A DNA stretch of 64,000 nucleotides, from NCBI GenBank assembly GCA_002189035.1, contig NEEC01000010.1, forward strand, positions 2,480,001 through 2,544,000, read 5' to 3'. Below are positions 23,014 to 34,091 of this stretch, in pieces. Source of the stretch: Utricularia gibba (Eukaryota; Streptophyta; Magnoliopsida; Lamiales; Lentibulariaceae). The notes beneath the pieces are model-generated. The model had not been told where the DNA came from. It ran no database searches and saw only the letters and a list, made by a program, of their open reading frames with translations. The number at the start of each line of letters is the position of its first letter. Within the stretch, counting starts at the first letter, position 1. Both the position numbers and the translations under genes were made by a program.

Positions 23014-23465
23014 CTTGGATAGGTGCTCGCGTCTTTCCGGTGGCGGTATGTACACTGAACCACCCACCAACGCCTCCCTGAAACCCGTACCACAGAAACA
23101 CTTTCTCCAGACCTAATCTCGCCGGGCCCAAATACAAATATGTGGGCCTATGCCCAACATGAAAAGACGAACTAAAATAGTCCAAGTTGGACCTTAGTGG
23201 GTAGTATTTTAAGAGGCCCATGAATCGCCATTTCCCCTTTATATCGACAAATTATTATTTGCTATTAATACAAATAAAATAAAGGTTATTTAATTAATGG
23301 TATACTTATATTGTTTATATTTAAATAATATGAATTATAATTAAAATTAAAAATATATATTTAATATATAAATTTGCATGGTTTACTTTTCTGTATTTAT
23401 CGGTATATTAGCAGCGCAGGGTGAGGTGAAACACACCTGAAGAAGAAGAACAAGGCTTACATAGC
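23014..23465. promoter_or_regulatory. Ankyrin gene promoter with site II elements; 3' flank of the B56 gene
   Basis: GGGCCCA (23124), TGGGCC (23143) and GGCCCA (23215) lie within 210 bases of the ankyrin ATG. Positions 23230-23420 are A/T-rich spacer. Confidence 0.5.
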
Positions 23466-24551
23466 TCAAAGCATGGAAGGAAACAGATGAAGGAAGGAAA
23501 GCTCTGGCACCTCCTTGCCCTCCTGAAAGCTAGTAGCTGCTGCGTCTGTGAGCTTGAGCCACAATACTTCTCTTTGCTCTTTCAGATTGCTGAGTCTGGC
23601 CAGATTCTTGGGATGCTGATTCTGGCACTCCTCGAACAGCTCTGGATCCATGTCGGACAGCAACCTTCGCACGTTGACAGTTAGGAACAGCCTGTGCTCC
23701 TCTTTCATGGGTAATGTAAATCCATTGATTATGCTTCCCAGTATTTCCAAAAGTTCTCCAATCCCATTATGCCTTCCTGTTTCATATACGAACCTATAGA
23801 AGATATTGTTGATACTTCTCCTGATAAAGGGTCTATGAATCATGAATCTCCCATATATTCTGTGAAGAATGGTCTTCAAATACTCCCTCTCCCTCGGATC
23901 CTCGGAATCAAACAAATCAAGGAGCTTAGAGACAAATGAGTTGTCTATGTATCTCTTAGCTATCTTCGTGTCTGTGTAAGTAGAAACCACATACCGCAAG
24001 AGAAGCTCATAAACAAGCTGCAAATGTGGCCATGTGGGAACAAAGTATTGCTCCTCCTCATCAGGGTCCAAACTCTCTGACCCCGTGTTTTCGTATGAAG
24101 CAGGGGGCAAGCATCTGAATATATTCAGCGAAATCATCTGAACCATTTCGTTCTGATCCAATTCAGTGATCTTCTCAGAACCAGATTGAATGAAATCCAC
24201 AAGCTCAACCAATGTCAGCCTTTTAATCTCCTTTTCCCTCGCCATTTTCAAAAAATCCGAAAAATCACACACATTGCAACAGATTTTCACCTTCCTTCGA
24301 AACAATCCCTGCCTCTCCATAGCCAAAACATCTCGAAACCTAGGAAGATTTTCAAATGCTTCAGGCACCGATTCGGAATCGGTGTCCTCATGTTGCGACA
24401 ATTCCGGCGGCCCCCTACACCGAGATACATGATTAACCACAATATCCGAATCCAAGATTCCGCTGGAGCTCCGTCCATGCGTAACGGCGGCCAAATCGAC
24501 GTCGGATTTGGCCATCTTGCGATGGCTTCTCTTTATTATCTTGTTGAGCAT
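23466..24551 (-). CDS. PP2A regulatory subunit B' (B56), internally deleted
   Basis: B56 subunits bind the PP2A A/C core and choose substrates. The intronless 361-residue frame begins [13 protein letters not shown]. It has the N-terminal B56 HEAT repeats: [71 protein letters not shown] and [16 protein letters not shown]. The next block, [11 protein letters not shown], should be followed by about 130 residues covering the later HEAT repeats. Instead it joins directly to [19 protein letters not shown], the extreme C-terminal helix region. The joint is near 23672-23680. The frame is intact on both sides. Most of the surface contacting the catalytic subunit is expected to be lost. Family members are usually about 500 residues. 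Confidence 0.9.
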   Translation of the reverse strand: MLNKIIKRSHRKMAKSDVDLAAVTHGRSSSGILDSDIVVNHVSRCRGPPELSQHEDTDSESVPEAFENLPRFRDVLAMERQGLFRRKVKICCNVCDFSDFLKMAREKEIKRLTLVELVDFIQSGSEKITELDQNEMVQMISLNIFRCLPPASYENTGSESLDPDEEEQYFVPTWPHLQLVYELLLRYVVSTYTDTKIAKRYIDNSFVSKLLDLFDSEDPREREYLKTILHRIYGRFMIHRPFIRRSINNIFYRFVYETGRHNGIGELLEILGSIINGFTLPMKEEHRLFLTVNVRRLLSDMDPELFEECQNQHPKNLARLSNLKEQREVLWLKLTDAAATSFQEGKEVPELSFLHLFPSML

Positions 24552-24966
24552 GTCTCCCCGCACACCAATTCAGGAATCCATAATACAAAAAGTCACGAAG
24601 ATCATCCGGATAGACTAAACCGATCGTTAAAAAGATTGCTAACCTGAGAAATCCACCATGGATCGCCGGCGATCGGAGTGCTCCGGCGATCGAATGGATG
24701 CTTAAATGATGTAGAATAGAAACGGGTACAATTCAAGCCAATGATCACTCCAAATTCAAAAAATATGCGAATTTAATAGACATTATAATTTTAAGATAAA
24801 TTGTGAACAATTTTTTGTAGACATTTTATTTAAAAAAAATTATTTGATTTCCAATTTATTCGTAGATTTATATTATTTTAATTTTTAATTGTAGAAAAAT
24901 AATTTTAATCCTAAAAGGTTGATGATTAAAACGTGGCCAACAAGTATAAAGTCCCATTTGGAAACA
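24552..24966. other. 5' leader of the B56 gene and 3' flank of the MFS gene
   Basis: CCGGCGATCG occurs twice within 30 bases near 24670. The rest is A/T-rich. No gene seen. Confidence 0.5.
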
Positions 24967-26666
24967 TCACGGGGCCTCTTCGGGTTGAGGTTCGGGTTCG
25001 GGTTCCTTTGCATTGTTATAAATGATTGTGCTATAAAACTTCCTTGTCCTAATCACCAGCACGAGGGAGAAGATCGACCCCACCAGAGTCGCCGCCGTTA
25101 TGATCAGAAACGCCGCCTTGTAACACTCCACGCCGTCGCACGTCAAGTCTTCTCCGGGAAGCCTCGTTAACCCCTTCGCCGCCATCTGCCTCCGTGCCAC
25201 TCTATCGTAGAGACCTCCTGAGACCTTCACATTGAGAATGTAATTCCCAACGGGGCTAGCACCAGCCCCGAAGTTGTACAACGTGGAGTAGTATTTGAGG
25301 CCGAAGATCTCCGATATGATGGCGAAGATTAGTGGCCACTGAGCTCCGAAGCAGAAGCCGGTTATAATCGAAGCCAAGTAGAGGGAATTCTCGATCCCGA
25401 AAGCGATCAGGAGGTGGCCGGAGCAAGAGAGGAGGAGGATGAGAGTAAGCATCAAGGGCCGGGGAAATTTGTACTTTGTTAAGAGAATTTCCGATGCAAA
25501 ACCTGCAACAACTCTCCCCAGATAGTTCCATATGCTTACCAATGAGATGAATGTGGATATGCTCCTTGCTGGGTATCCCAAGGCATTTCCGATCTGTCCG
25601 AGATTATCGATCGCCGTCAGGGTTCCTCCGACTCCGAATGTCGTCACGGCGAAGAGGATGATCATGTCTAAGCTGAAAAGGGCTTGCAGAATTGTGTAGT
25701 CTACGCCTCTTGGAGGTGGATTGAAAATGTTTCTCCAACAAGAATCACCAGTGGTTGTTTCTGAAGAAGTCCTTTCCTGTTGTTGGTCTTGAAGCTCAAC
25801 TGGAAAATGGTTCTGTTTTGTGCTTTCAGTTTGAAATGGGGTTGCTTCTGTTCTCATTTCCTCTCTGAACACGATCACCAGTGGTGAAAAGAGAAGAACC
25901 AGCACAACCACTGCACTGATTATGTACTCCGTTTGAGAGAAAACAGCTCTGTTTTGCACAATGATGATGATCATCAGAAACCCAGCAAGCCCAAGTGAGA
26001 TGTAGAGCAGCTCGTAGAAGATTCTGAGGTCGTTTCGACCGCGACCGCTTCTCATTATCCGAACAGTCCCCACGAAGGCCAATGAAACAACTGCAGGCAG
26101 CCAAGCAATCAGTAGAATCAAGAAATCAGTGTTGTTCCCATAGAGAGCATGGTATAGCTGAGTCAAAATGGCTCCACTCAGCCCCACAAATCCCTTCAGA
26201 AGGCCCAAAACGACGCCGCGGCTCGCCGGAAAATTCTTCACACAGGTGACCAATGCGCCGGTGTTAGCGAAGGACTGCGAGTTCGCCCCCACGCAAATCG
26301 ACGTACACATCTGCCATAACTGGGGACGCGATATACGCTTAGTCACGGCGAGCCAAATCACGAAGTAGCCAGAGAAATTCATGACGGCTCCGATCGAGAG
26401 CACCACCCACGGCGGAGTGATTTCATTGATTAACCCCGAGATTATGCCTATATTCCCCCCAAGTCTTTGAAGAAGCTCAGTAAGTTGATTGTCGTCTGAT
26501 CATAACCCAGAGACGACTTGATCTGGCCCGAATAGAGACCAAACATGTAGGTCGCACCCGCCATCGCCATTATAAGAAGCGAAGCAAAGATCATAAACCA
26601 TCGGGCGGCGATTGCACGCCCGATAACCGCCGTAAAACCGCGACTGAAGCCCAGCGCCACCTCCAT
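24967..26666 (-). CDS. Nodulin-like / NFD4-type major facilitator transporter (one apparent 1-base deletion)
   Basis: A 12-helix membrane transporter of unknown substrate (Nodulin-like plus MFS domains). The N-terminal part starts MEVALGFSRG and runs through YMFGLYSGQIKSSLGYDQTT to LLSFFKDLGG. The rest begins IGIISGLINEITPPWVVLSI and includes GANSQSFANTGALVTCVKNF, RGVVLGLLKGFVGLSGAI, GVGGTLTAIDNLGQIG and FCFGAQWPLIFAIISEIFGL. The two parts lie in different frames. The switch is at a run of six C (26455-26460; G on the coding strand), and one more G joins them into the family sequence, about 566 residues. No splice sites fit. The tail is Glu/Pro-rich. Confidence 0.88.
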
Positions 26667-28736
26667 TTTGAGTCAACTCCGGAAGAACCCAAGATTCCTG
26701 TGCTGATCTGCGCGACAAGGAATTCATTTATAAAATGGAGAGCGACCCCACCCTCATGTGTGAACAAAATACAATGAAATAATCACAATATTAAATTGAA
26801 TACCTTTTTTAAAAACTGCACCACAAAAAAAATGAAAAATCAAATCAAATCTAAATAAACCTAGGTTTAAGAACCCTCTTTTTTAATAGTCATATACTAT
26901 CAAAGATTAATTAATGCATGTGTGATTAAAAACTAATTAAAAATGTGAGATTAGGGATAGCTCATTAAATCAATCATAGTTTGTTTGACAGTAATTGCTA
27001 TTAGGATAACTATAGTAATTCTAGTGCTAATAAATGCATATTTTGCACATATTTCCAAAATAAACTGATAAAAAGAAATTAACTCTCGAAATAAATGTTC
27101 AAAAAATGAGAAAAAATGACATTATTAGAAAAAAAATTGTTAGAATGAAAAACAAGAAATCATTCGGCATTTATATGTTATTTTTTAAATGGGAATTGAT
27201 ATTTTAATTATGGAAAATAAGAAATAATTGCGCTCTATGGAACTATTAATTGTTGATTTTGAAAATAAAATATGATAGGTTGAGTTTTTATTTGGAACAA
27301 TTTCTGTTTAGGATGAGTATCATAAAAATAATTTTAATATCAAATATAATATAAATGAATGTTCTGAAAATTTTTTAAAATCTATTTATATTTTTCCGAA
27401 GTAAAAATAATTTTATTCTAAAACAATTTTAATTGTAAAAATAATTCTATTAAAAATACTTTTAAAATTATAACTATAAAAATTATTTTTGGAAAAATAA
27501 TGAGCCATTTATTTTTACTTTTTACTTTTACTTTTCAAAATTATTTTTAAAAAGTAAAAATAATTTTCAAAAATTTTTCACTCCTTAAATCATGTTGTAA
27601 TAAATTAAGTCATGTTGTAATAAATTCCCACATGAGTAGGGTAGCATAGGGAAAGAGCCAAAAAGTGTGAGCTTTGTTCTGGGAGATTCTACTGTGGCTG
27701 GGAGGCAGATGGGATGAGATGAGATGAGATGAAAGGCAGTGCGAGGGATGCGTTTTGGGCGGTATTGTCCTGTCCCTCTCCACTACCAGACGCCCAAGCA
27801 ATCAAAGCTGCAGCACGTGGGAGGGAATCTTGTGGGTGGCGATTGCCTGAGTTTATTCTCCCATGTTTTCATTCATTGCAACATCTGAGGTGAGTAGAAG
27901 TGTGCACACTTCCACACCACAAAAACCTTCCAAAAACAAGAGTTTGGAACACATTATTGGCTACTCACCTGCACTCTTATAAAAGAAGAGTGTTGGTTGT
28001 AAATCAAACACGAAGAAGAGAAAATGTCAAAAAACCTTAATCACGTATAATTAAAGGATTTCTCAATTTTCAAAGATTTAAAAGTTTTTTGAAAATTGAT
28101 ACACACACAAAAGACTTTTTGGATTGGTTTTGCACCCTCCCCTCTATGGGTTTCAAGATCTTATGTAAATCTTATTCGATCGAATAAATTAAAACACTAC
28201 ATACGTAGGAGGCTTAACTCTTTCTCAAATTCATAAAAACTAATGGATTGATATATCATATAAATTAATTAAAAACCATTTTTAATATCGATGTGGAATA
28301 CCTACAATTTCTCCAATATCATTATTACAACAGAGTATTGCTTGTAAGATCAGAGATCAATATCACATACTAGTTACCGACTAAGAATAAGATGTTATTA
28401 ATTGTATGTTTGAAACGAATAATAAAAAATAATTAGATCGTCTTGTCGTGTGTTGGGGAATGGGTGGTGAGGGGGTTCCGAGGGGCATGGAGGGATAAGA
28501 TGAATGACGGGTAAGTGGGTGGGCGGGTGTAAGGAGAGAACAGCGTTGCTTGGACGGTGGGATGCCTCTTCTCCCGCACCATCTCTTTCAATGCACTCCA
28601 AAAGTTGATCACCTTTTGGCGACCCAAACAAACTTAACAGTTGGGTGGGATTCCGCCAAACCCAATCCTTTGGCAATCTATGTTCTAAGGTCCACTACAG
28701 TGCCCTATCTTTTCGCAAAAAATGTAGAAAAAAGAT
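26667..28736. other. Two-kilobase AT-rich intergenic region
   Basis: No gene recognised. It contains a (GATGA)n-like short repeat (about 27713-27732) and a 16-base perfect palindrome GAAGTGTGCACACTTC (27897-27912). It also has a 16-base inverted repeat (27509-27524 with 27548-27563) and a 10-base inverted repeat AGGTGAGTAG/CTACTCACCT flanking the palindrome region. Open frames at 27610 and 28398 are Pro/His/Ser-rich and look spurious. Confidence 0.55.
28728..28733 (-). terminator. Pol III terminator of tRNA-Tyr
   Basis: A run of six T on the coding strand begins four bases beyond the tRNA 3' end, the standard RNA polymerase III stop signal. Confidence 0.75.
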
Positions 28737-28820
28737 TCCGACCTGCCGGATTCGAACCAGCGACCTAAGGATTACAGCACCTACTACAGTCCTCCGCTCT
28801 ACCAACTGAGCTAAGGTCGG
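28737..28820 (-). tRNA. tRNA-Tyr (GUA anticodon), intron-containing
   Basis: The minus strand starts CCGACCTTAGCTCAGTTGG and ends GGTTCGAATCC...AGGTCGG-A. The 7-bp acceptor stem CCGACCT/AGGTCGG is perfect. The D-arm/A-box and the T-arm/B-box (GGTTCGAATCC) are canonical. The anticodon GTA sits at 28785-28787 within GGACTGTAG, followed by an intron of about 11-12 bases, then ATCCTTAGG. Nuclear tRNA-Tyr genes of plants characteristically carry a short intron after the base next to the anticodon. The CCA tail is not encoded, as expected. Confidence 0.95.
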
Positions 28821-28922
28821 ATTGATGTTAGTCGAGCTTAGATAAAAAAAAAAATCGATATCGCATACCACGCATTGAAATAGAAATAGTGACAAGTTCA
28901 TGAACTAACAAGCTCTATAGCT

Positions 28923-29809
28923 CTAGGACAGTGATGCTTTGGTCTTTCCAATCCTCAAGTAAACAGGGTAAGTGACAGTCTTTTGCAGCTGTCCATCTTC
29001 ATTCCAGGCCTTGGTGAATTCCTTGATCATATGGTCTCCCAAAAGCTCCACACCCTTTTGTTTAGCAGTTTGGATGCAAGACCATGACCTCAAATATGTT
29101 AAGTACCCTCAATATCCATCACTTTTTCCGAATTGAAGCGGAAGGGACCAGTATGCTCTAGCCCTTCCACTGGCTCAAATGGGAAATCAATGGTTTCATA
29201 CTTGGCATCAACTAGTTTCCTTGCTGAATCCCAGTAGGGGTCGCAGTCAACACTGTAGAATCTTAGGAGCACAGAATCAACTGCAGCGTTAATCTCTGGC
29301 AAAGTATAGCACCAAGCTGCAATCACCCCATTTGGTTTCTTCAGCACATACTTGACTCGCTGATAGAACACTGGAAGATCAAACCAATGCAGAGCCTGGG
29401 CTATGGTCACCAAGTCAAAACTTGATTCAGATCCAATAGCTTCTTCGAGTTCTGCCACTGACATACTCTTTGAAGTGCATTTATATGTGATGTTGGGTAA
29501 CTTGGCCGCGTATTCCAGCTGCTTTGGGCTCGTGTCTGTGGCGATTACATTCTTGTATATCTCTGCAAGCTGCATCACATTCATAAAGGAGTTTATCCCA
29601 GTGAAATTCCATTCAGGCAATAGGGATTCAAAATCCCGATTGTGTACCAAAAAACTCACCGATCTGGCGGCCTGGCCGGTACCCGTCCCAACATCCCAGG
29701 CAAGATCGTGCGACGGTGTTGCGGAAGCAATGAAACGGAAGAGTTGCTCGGGGTAACCCGGCCTGCCCTCCGAATACTCCTTGGCTTGTGCGATGAACAA
29801 ATCCGCCAT
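28923..29809 (-). CDS. SAM-dependent methyltransferase (UbiE/embryo-abundant-like), one apparent 1-base deletion
   Basis: A class I methyltransferase of unknown substrate, about 265 residues after frame repair. Exon 1 (29660-29809) starts MADLFIAQAKEYSEGRPGYP and contains the SAM-binding motif AWDVGTGTGQAARS. Exon 2 (28923-29569) begins LAEIYKNVIATDTSPKQLEY and includes FDLVTIAQALHWFDLPVFY and KKPNGVIAAWCYTLPEIN. The intron can be read through without a stop but adds sequence absent from the family. At 29106-29108 (CCC) the frame breaks after MDIEG. One extra base continues it as YLTYLRSWSCIQTAK through PVYLRIGKTKASLS to a stop at 28923. Confidence 0.88.
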
Positions 29810-30402
29810 TTCTGCTTTCAGATGCCTCCGAGTGGAAAACAAAAGCCAGATGGAGATTACAAATTGGCTTCCTCTCAAATTTTTCACCCTTCATTTTGTA
29901 ATAATAATAATAATAAGGGGTATTTTGGTCAAATCGTGATGCAGCGCCTGCGTCTTAAAGTATCAGGCTTTCGTCGTCTCGTTCCCAATCGGAGTTCCTA
30001 TTTTCCGAATTGGTTGTAGGGTTCGTGATTCTTCTTTGAAAGACTCTGCTCCTCTGTTCTAAGAACCCTAGGGAAGTGGTTGACATCGCTCTCTGAGTTT
30101 TACGTGCGTCCCTATCGAACAATTTTTATTTTCCTTTTTCGTCGGAGTTGTGGATTCGGAGCATCTGAATGAATTTGTCGGTTGTCAGTGACCGTTATTC
30201 TGTGTAGAGCTTGGTTATTTGGTTCTTGATTTTTGTGACATTACAGTAGGGAGTTAGTGGATCTCTTCTATTTGAGGCGAAACCCTTGGGGTTTCCGGTT
30301 GTATCGATGTCCTGATATTAATTTATAAGTTGTTTCGTTTAGACTCGGAAAGTTGTGATTTTTTTGCACCTGAATTGATGTAAATAGTTTTGGAATTTGA
30401 AC
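29810..30402. promoter_or_regulatory. Divergent promoter and leaders of the methyltransferase and TAF8 genes
   Basis: The two start codons are 593 bases apart and face away from each other. Both leaders must lie here. An AACCCTAG telo-box-like element is at 30064-30071. No other strong motif was noted. Confidence 0.5.
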
Positions 30403-31311
30403 ATGAACGGCGAAATGAAAGGGGAGAAAGATGAGCAGGATAAACGAATTACTCGACCTGGTGGTGGTGGTGATTTTGCCCGAGAGATAGCAAAAATTGC
30501 TGTTTCGCAAGTTTGTCAGAGCACTGGCTTTGAGACGTCTTACGGATGCGCTCTTGACTTGTTGGCTGACATTGCCATTAGATACATAGGTGAATTGGGG
30601 AAGAGCTCAATGTTTTATGCAAGTTTATCTCGAAGGACTGAATGCAATGTGTTTGATGTTATTCACGCTTTGGAGGACTTGGTTCAGTTTCAGGGCACTC
30701 CGAAGGTTCCTTCTCATTGTGCAGTTAACAGTGGTGCGGTATTGGAGCTCAAGAAGTATGTAATCAGTGCAGACGAGATACCTTTTGCGCGATCCTTGCC
30801 AAGGTTTCCGGCCATAAGAGATCGTAAGCGGATACCGAAATCCCCGGTGGTGGGAGAAGCACCGAGGTCTAATCACATACCAGCATGGTTGCCACCGTTT
30901 CCTGATCCTGATACATACATCCGTACCCCTGTTTTGAATGACAGAGTTACTGATCCTCCTGATGATGAGATTGTGCTAGCAAGGCAGCATAGAAAGGTAG
31001 AAGAGCCATCAAACGGATTGCAACACGAAGAAAATGCCCCGGATGCCAGAAATACCAAAAACCCAGTAAGCACGCCTCCAAAACACTCTGTCAAGAAGCC
31101 TGAAGCAGAAGTATCCACGCTTCTGCTGCAAACATTCTCACCAGCAATGGAAGCAATGAGGGATAGGCTAGATTCCGGATCTCATGAGGGGAAGGTTGTT
31201 CCTAGCAAGAGGCCTCATGTAATCTTAGAATTCAGACGTAGTAAAAAGCTGTTGGCCGAACCGGTGGACATGATGATCCAAAGCGTGGCCTTTGGAGAGG
31301 GGGAGTTATAG
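30403..31311 (+). CDS. TAF8: TFIID subunit 8 (TAF8)
   Basis: A subunit of the general transcription factor TFIID that pairs with TAF10 through a histone fold. The 302-residue intronless protein has a bromo-associated histone-fold domain at about residues 20-95 (FAREIAKIAVSQVCQSTGFE, ALDLLADIAIRYIGELGKSS, CNVFDVIHALEDL). It also has the TAF8-specific proline-rich motif IPAWLPPFPDPDTYI (about 165-180). The rest is low-complexity and basic. The ATG at 30403 is the first true ATG in frame. Confidence 0.93.
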   Translation: MNGEMKGEKDEQDKRITRPGGGGDFAREIAKIAVSQVCQSTGFETSYGCALDLLADIAIRYIGELGKSSMFYASLSRRTECNVFDVIHALEDLVQFQGTPKVPSHCAVNSGAVLELKKYVISADEIPFARSLPRFPAIRDRKRIPKSPVVGEAPRSNHIPAWLPPFPDPDTYIRTPVLNDRVTDPPDDEIVLARQHRKVEEPSNGLQHEENAPDARNTKNPVSTPPKHSVKKPEAEVSTLLLQTFSPAMEAMRDRLDSGSHEGKVVPSKRPHVILEFRRSKKLLAEPVDMMIQSVAFGEGEL

Positions 31312-31543
31312 TTTGGCAATGATGTTGTAAAGGACGATAAGACAAGGAGTTGCCATCCGGTTTTACCTTAGTTTTTTTTGGTTTAATTAGTGTTAAATTG
31401 CATTGTCAGTTTCAACTGTCTTGAGATAAAAATGCCATATCCGATCATATAAGGCAAACAAAAGCACGTCCATCAGAATAAGGTTTCACAAAATCCTAAT
31501 CCAGATTCTTCCATTTATCAGCTTACAACTTAACTCAATGCAA

Positions 31544-32794
31544 CTAGTGCAAGTTACCAGAATATTTGCTGAGGTTCGAGGCATCCAGGGGAAATGCTTT
31601 GCCTCGGTGATTGAAGATCATGAAATCCAGATTCGCGGGCAGAGACACCACCCTGATATCATACAAGGATAAAAGAGTTTATCAATACTCATCTCATAAT
31701 GAGATAAAAATGTGAAATGTTCATATTGGCTCGTGTTCATGTTGCCCAGATGATCCTAAACACCCTTAAATCCATATAATGAAGCCCCAAGAACGGACTT
31801 GTTACGATTTATGAGCTTACAAAACAAGTTGTGGTAACATTCAAAGCGTAAAGCCAAGCTAACATCAGAATCCCACTAAAGAAGAAGCAGAGAGCTTTTC
31901 CATAGGCAAAAACATCACAGGAGAATACCTCCACCTTGTCAATAATCAGAGAAGATGTCTCGTATGAGACGTTCTATTTTCTCAACAATCTTTCCCTTTG
32001 ACAGGGGAACCTCTCATCCTTGGTGAAATTCGAAGTTTCGGATTAAAGATAATGTAGTCGACTGGTACCAAAATCCCAGAGATCCTTGGAGAGGGAAAAG
32101 AAGTGTGGTAAAGACCATTTTTCACCTCTGATCGTCTGTGGATTCAGCTATTTCCCATTCTTAGACAAAGGAATTAAAACCCAAAACCTAAAATTCTAAT
32201 TCTAAGAACACACACATCTTGAGTATAATTGAATCAACTATTTCCCACTCCTGTACAGAAAAGATCACATAATTCGCATAAAAGCTCAACAGCCCACACT
32301 CAACCAGTTTCACCAAATATCCTATACCCTTGGTGATTCTGTCATTGTATGAAAAACGAAAGCAGAAGAAGAGATCAAAAACCTATTTTCATCGTCCTGG
32401 GGGCGTATGGACAAGAATTTTCCAGGTACGGTCAAAGCAGCCCACAGGCAAAAACTCAAACCTGCCAACAGCTCCAAAACCACCTACAAAATTTGCTCCG
32501 TCACAGAAAGAAAAAACTAGCAAATCTAAGAACTAATCAAATACGACAGGGTATTCACAATTATTATCAATTATTCATACGGTGAATGGAGGCCCCGAGA
32601 ACTCGTCTCCTGTAATTTTGAGCAAAGATCGATCTGTCAACAACAAATGAATCGAGCAATAAATCAGGATTCGCGGTCTCCTCGAGTTCAGAGAAGTTGA
32701 AAACAGAAGTATCGATCTTACACTGAATAGTGGCGTGAGCAGCGTGCGCGAGAACGACGATTCCGAGAGCGCCGACGGCGAAATTGAAGCCCAT
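31544..32794 (-). CDS. EMC5: ER membrane protein complex subunit 5 / membrane magnesium transporter
   Basis: EMC5 belongs to the ER insertase complex (annotated also as membrane magnesium transporter). Four exons (32722-32794, 32581-32633, 32383-32483, 31544-31652) give 111 residues with consistent phases. The protein starts MGFNFAVGALGIVVLAHAAH. It then has LLKITGDEFSGPP, a second membrane helix (VVLELLAGLSFCLWAALTVP), GKFLSIRPQDDENR and LPANLDFMIFNHRGKAFPL. The last intron is long (about 730 bases) for so small a gene. No anomalies. Confidence 0.93.
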
Positions 32795-34091
32795 TGCTCC
32801 CAATTGAACTACCGAACAGATTCACCGGCCGCTAAAATCTAGAGCTGTATTGTTAAATGGGCTCGCTCGGTTGCTCCACGAAAATGAAGTGGCCAAATTT
32901 TGTTTTTTATATTATATTTCTGACTTTATTAAAATAAGAAATTATATTAAAAAAGAAAAATTATATTAAAATCTAGGGATTATTTGTCAAACTAGAATGT
33001 GAGTGCAATTAAGTTCAATTTCTCGAAAATAAATTTGACCCAAAATAGAATAAATTATATTATTTTTTTTTAAAATTGAAAATATTTAAGATTCTAGGGC
33101 TAAGATTTTGTAGTAGTTATTACAGTAAAATATAGTAATTACAAATATCACCCACAAAAAAAAATTAATTTTTTTTGCGTTACAATTAATAATAATGTGT
33201 AATCTTGTTTTACAAAAACGCCCCAAAATTTTGATATTTCCTCTTTAACACCTAAAGATATTTGCTCTCGAGTGATAATTTTGATAAATGGGCATAGGAA
33301 ACATTACCGCCGGACAGTTGAGGAATTTCACCTAAAATTGTGCCCTTTTTTTTAATTTCCGTTTCTTGTTCCCCGTAGCGCTTTCGTCTTCCGCCGTGTG
33401 ATTTTGGTACGGAATCCTTTGTCTGCATCTTTCGTTTACTTTGAAAACGTTAGGACACAAGGGTTCTCCACTTTTAGTTTAGAACTCCTAGAGAGGGCGT
33501 TTGGGGTTTTGTTTTTGTTTGAATTCTCGTAAGCTTCTTCGCTGGATCAAGGGAAACTTATTTTTGAAATTTTAGTGGGATTTTTGTCTTATAGACTGTA
33601 TGAAGTTTTGGATTGTAGTAATACCATGCATGATAATTTCAGATCTTGTAATGCTGTTAGTATGCCGAAACGGGTTTCTTTTCCCAGATGCTATTTGCCC
33701 CTGATTAGGGTTAAGAGTTGTAGTTCTGATAATTTTGGACTCTGCAGAACCGTGAAGTACATGAATTGATGGAATTGATGTTTAGATTTATCGTTTTAAT
33801 GGCGATGTGGAAAATGAAAGTGCTGTTTAATGGGCGTAACCAGGATAATTGTATGATTCTCCTTTTTTTCCCAAACTGTTGCACGGACGAGGCCATTGTG
33901 GCTCATATGAATGTGTATTTTTGTTGATTTCAGTTATAATTAGGTAAACTTCATGAGATTTCCGTCAGTTTTATTAATATGATTTTTGGTCTTTCTTCAG
34001 GATATTTCTCTCTCTTTCTGTTTGAAGTGTCATCACAAACATGATTCTTAGGAAAGTTGCAGCGCGTAATGCACATTTTTTGTGAAAAATC
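32795..34091. other. Divergent promoter region EMC5/TKI1 and TKI1 leader
   Basis: Positions 32880-33350 are A/T-rich. From about 33370 the sequence becomes mixed, with a CT/GT-rich profile typical of a leader and probable 5' UTR intron before the TKI1 ATG. No open frame of note. Confidence 0.5.

Noticed and set aside
27509-27563. 16-base inverted repeat as a possible MITE
   Set aside because: Arms are pure A/T low complexity, the spacing is 23 bases and no target-site duplication was found.
28398-28676. 92-codon leftward frame
   Set aside because: Pro/His-rich, no domain, low-complexity spacer; probably chance.
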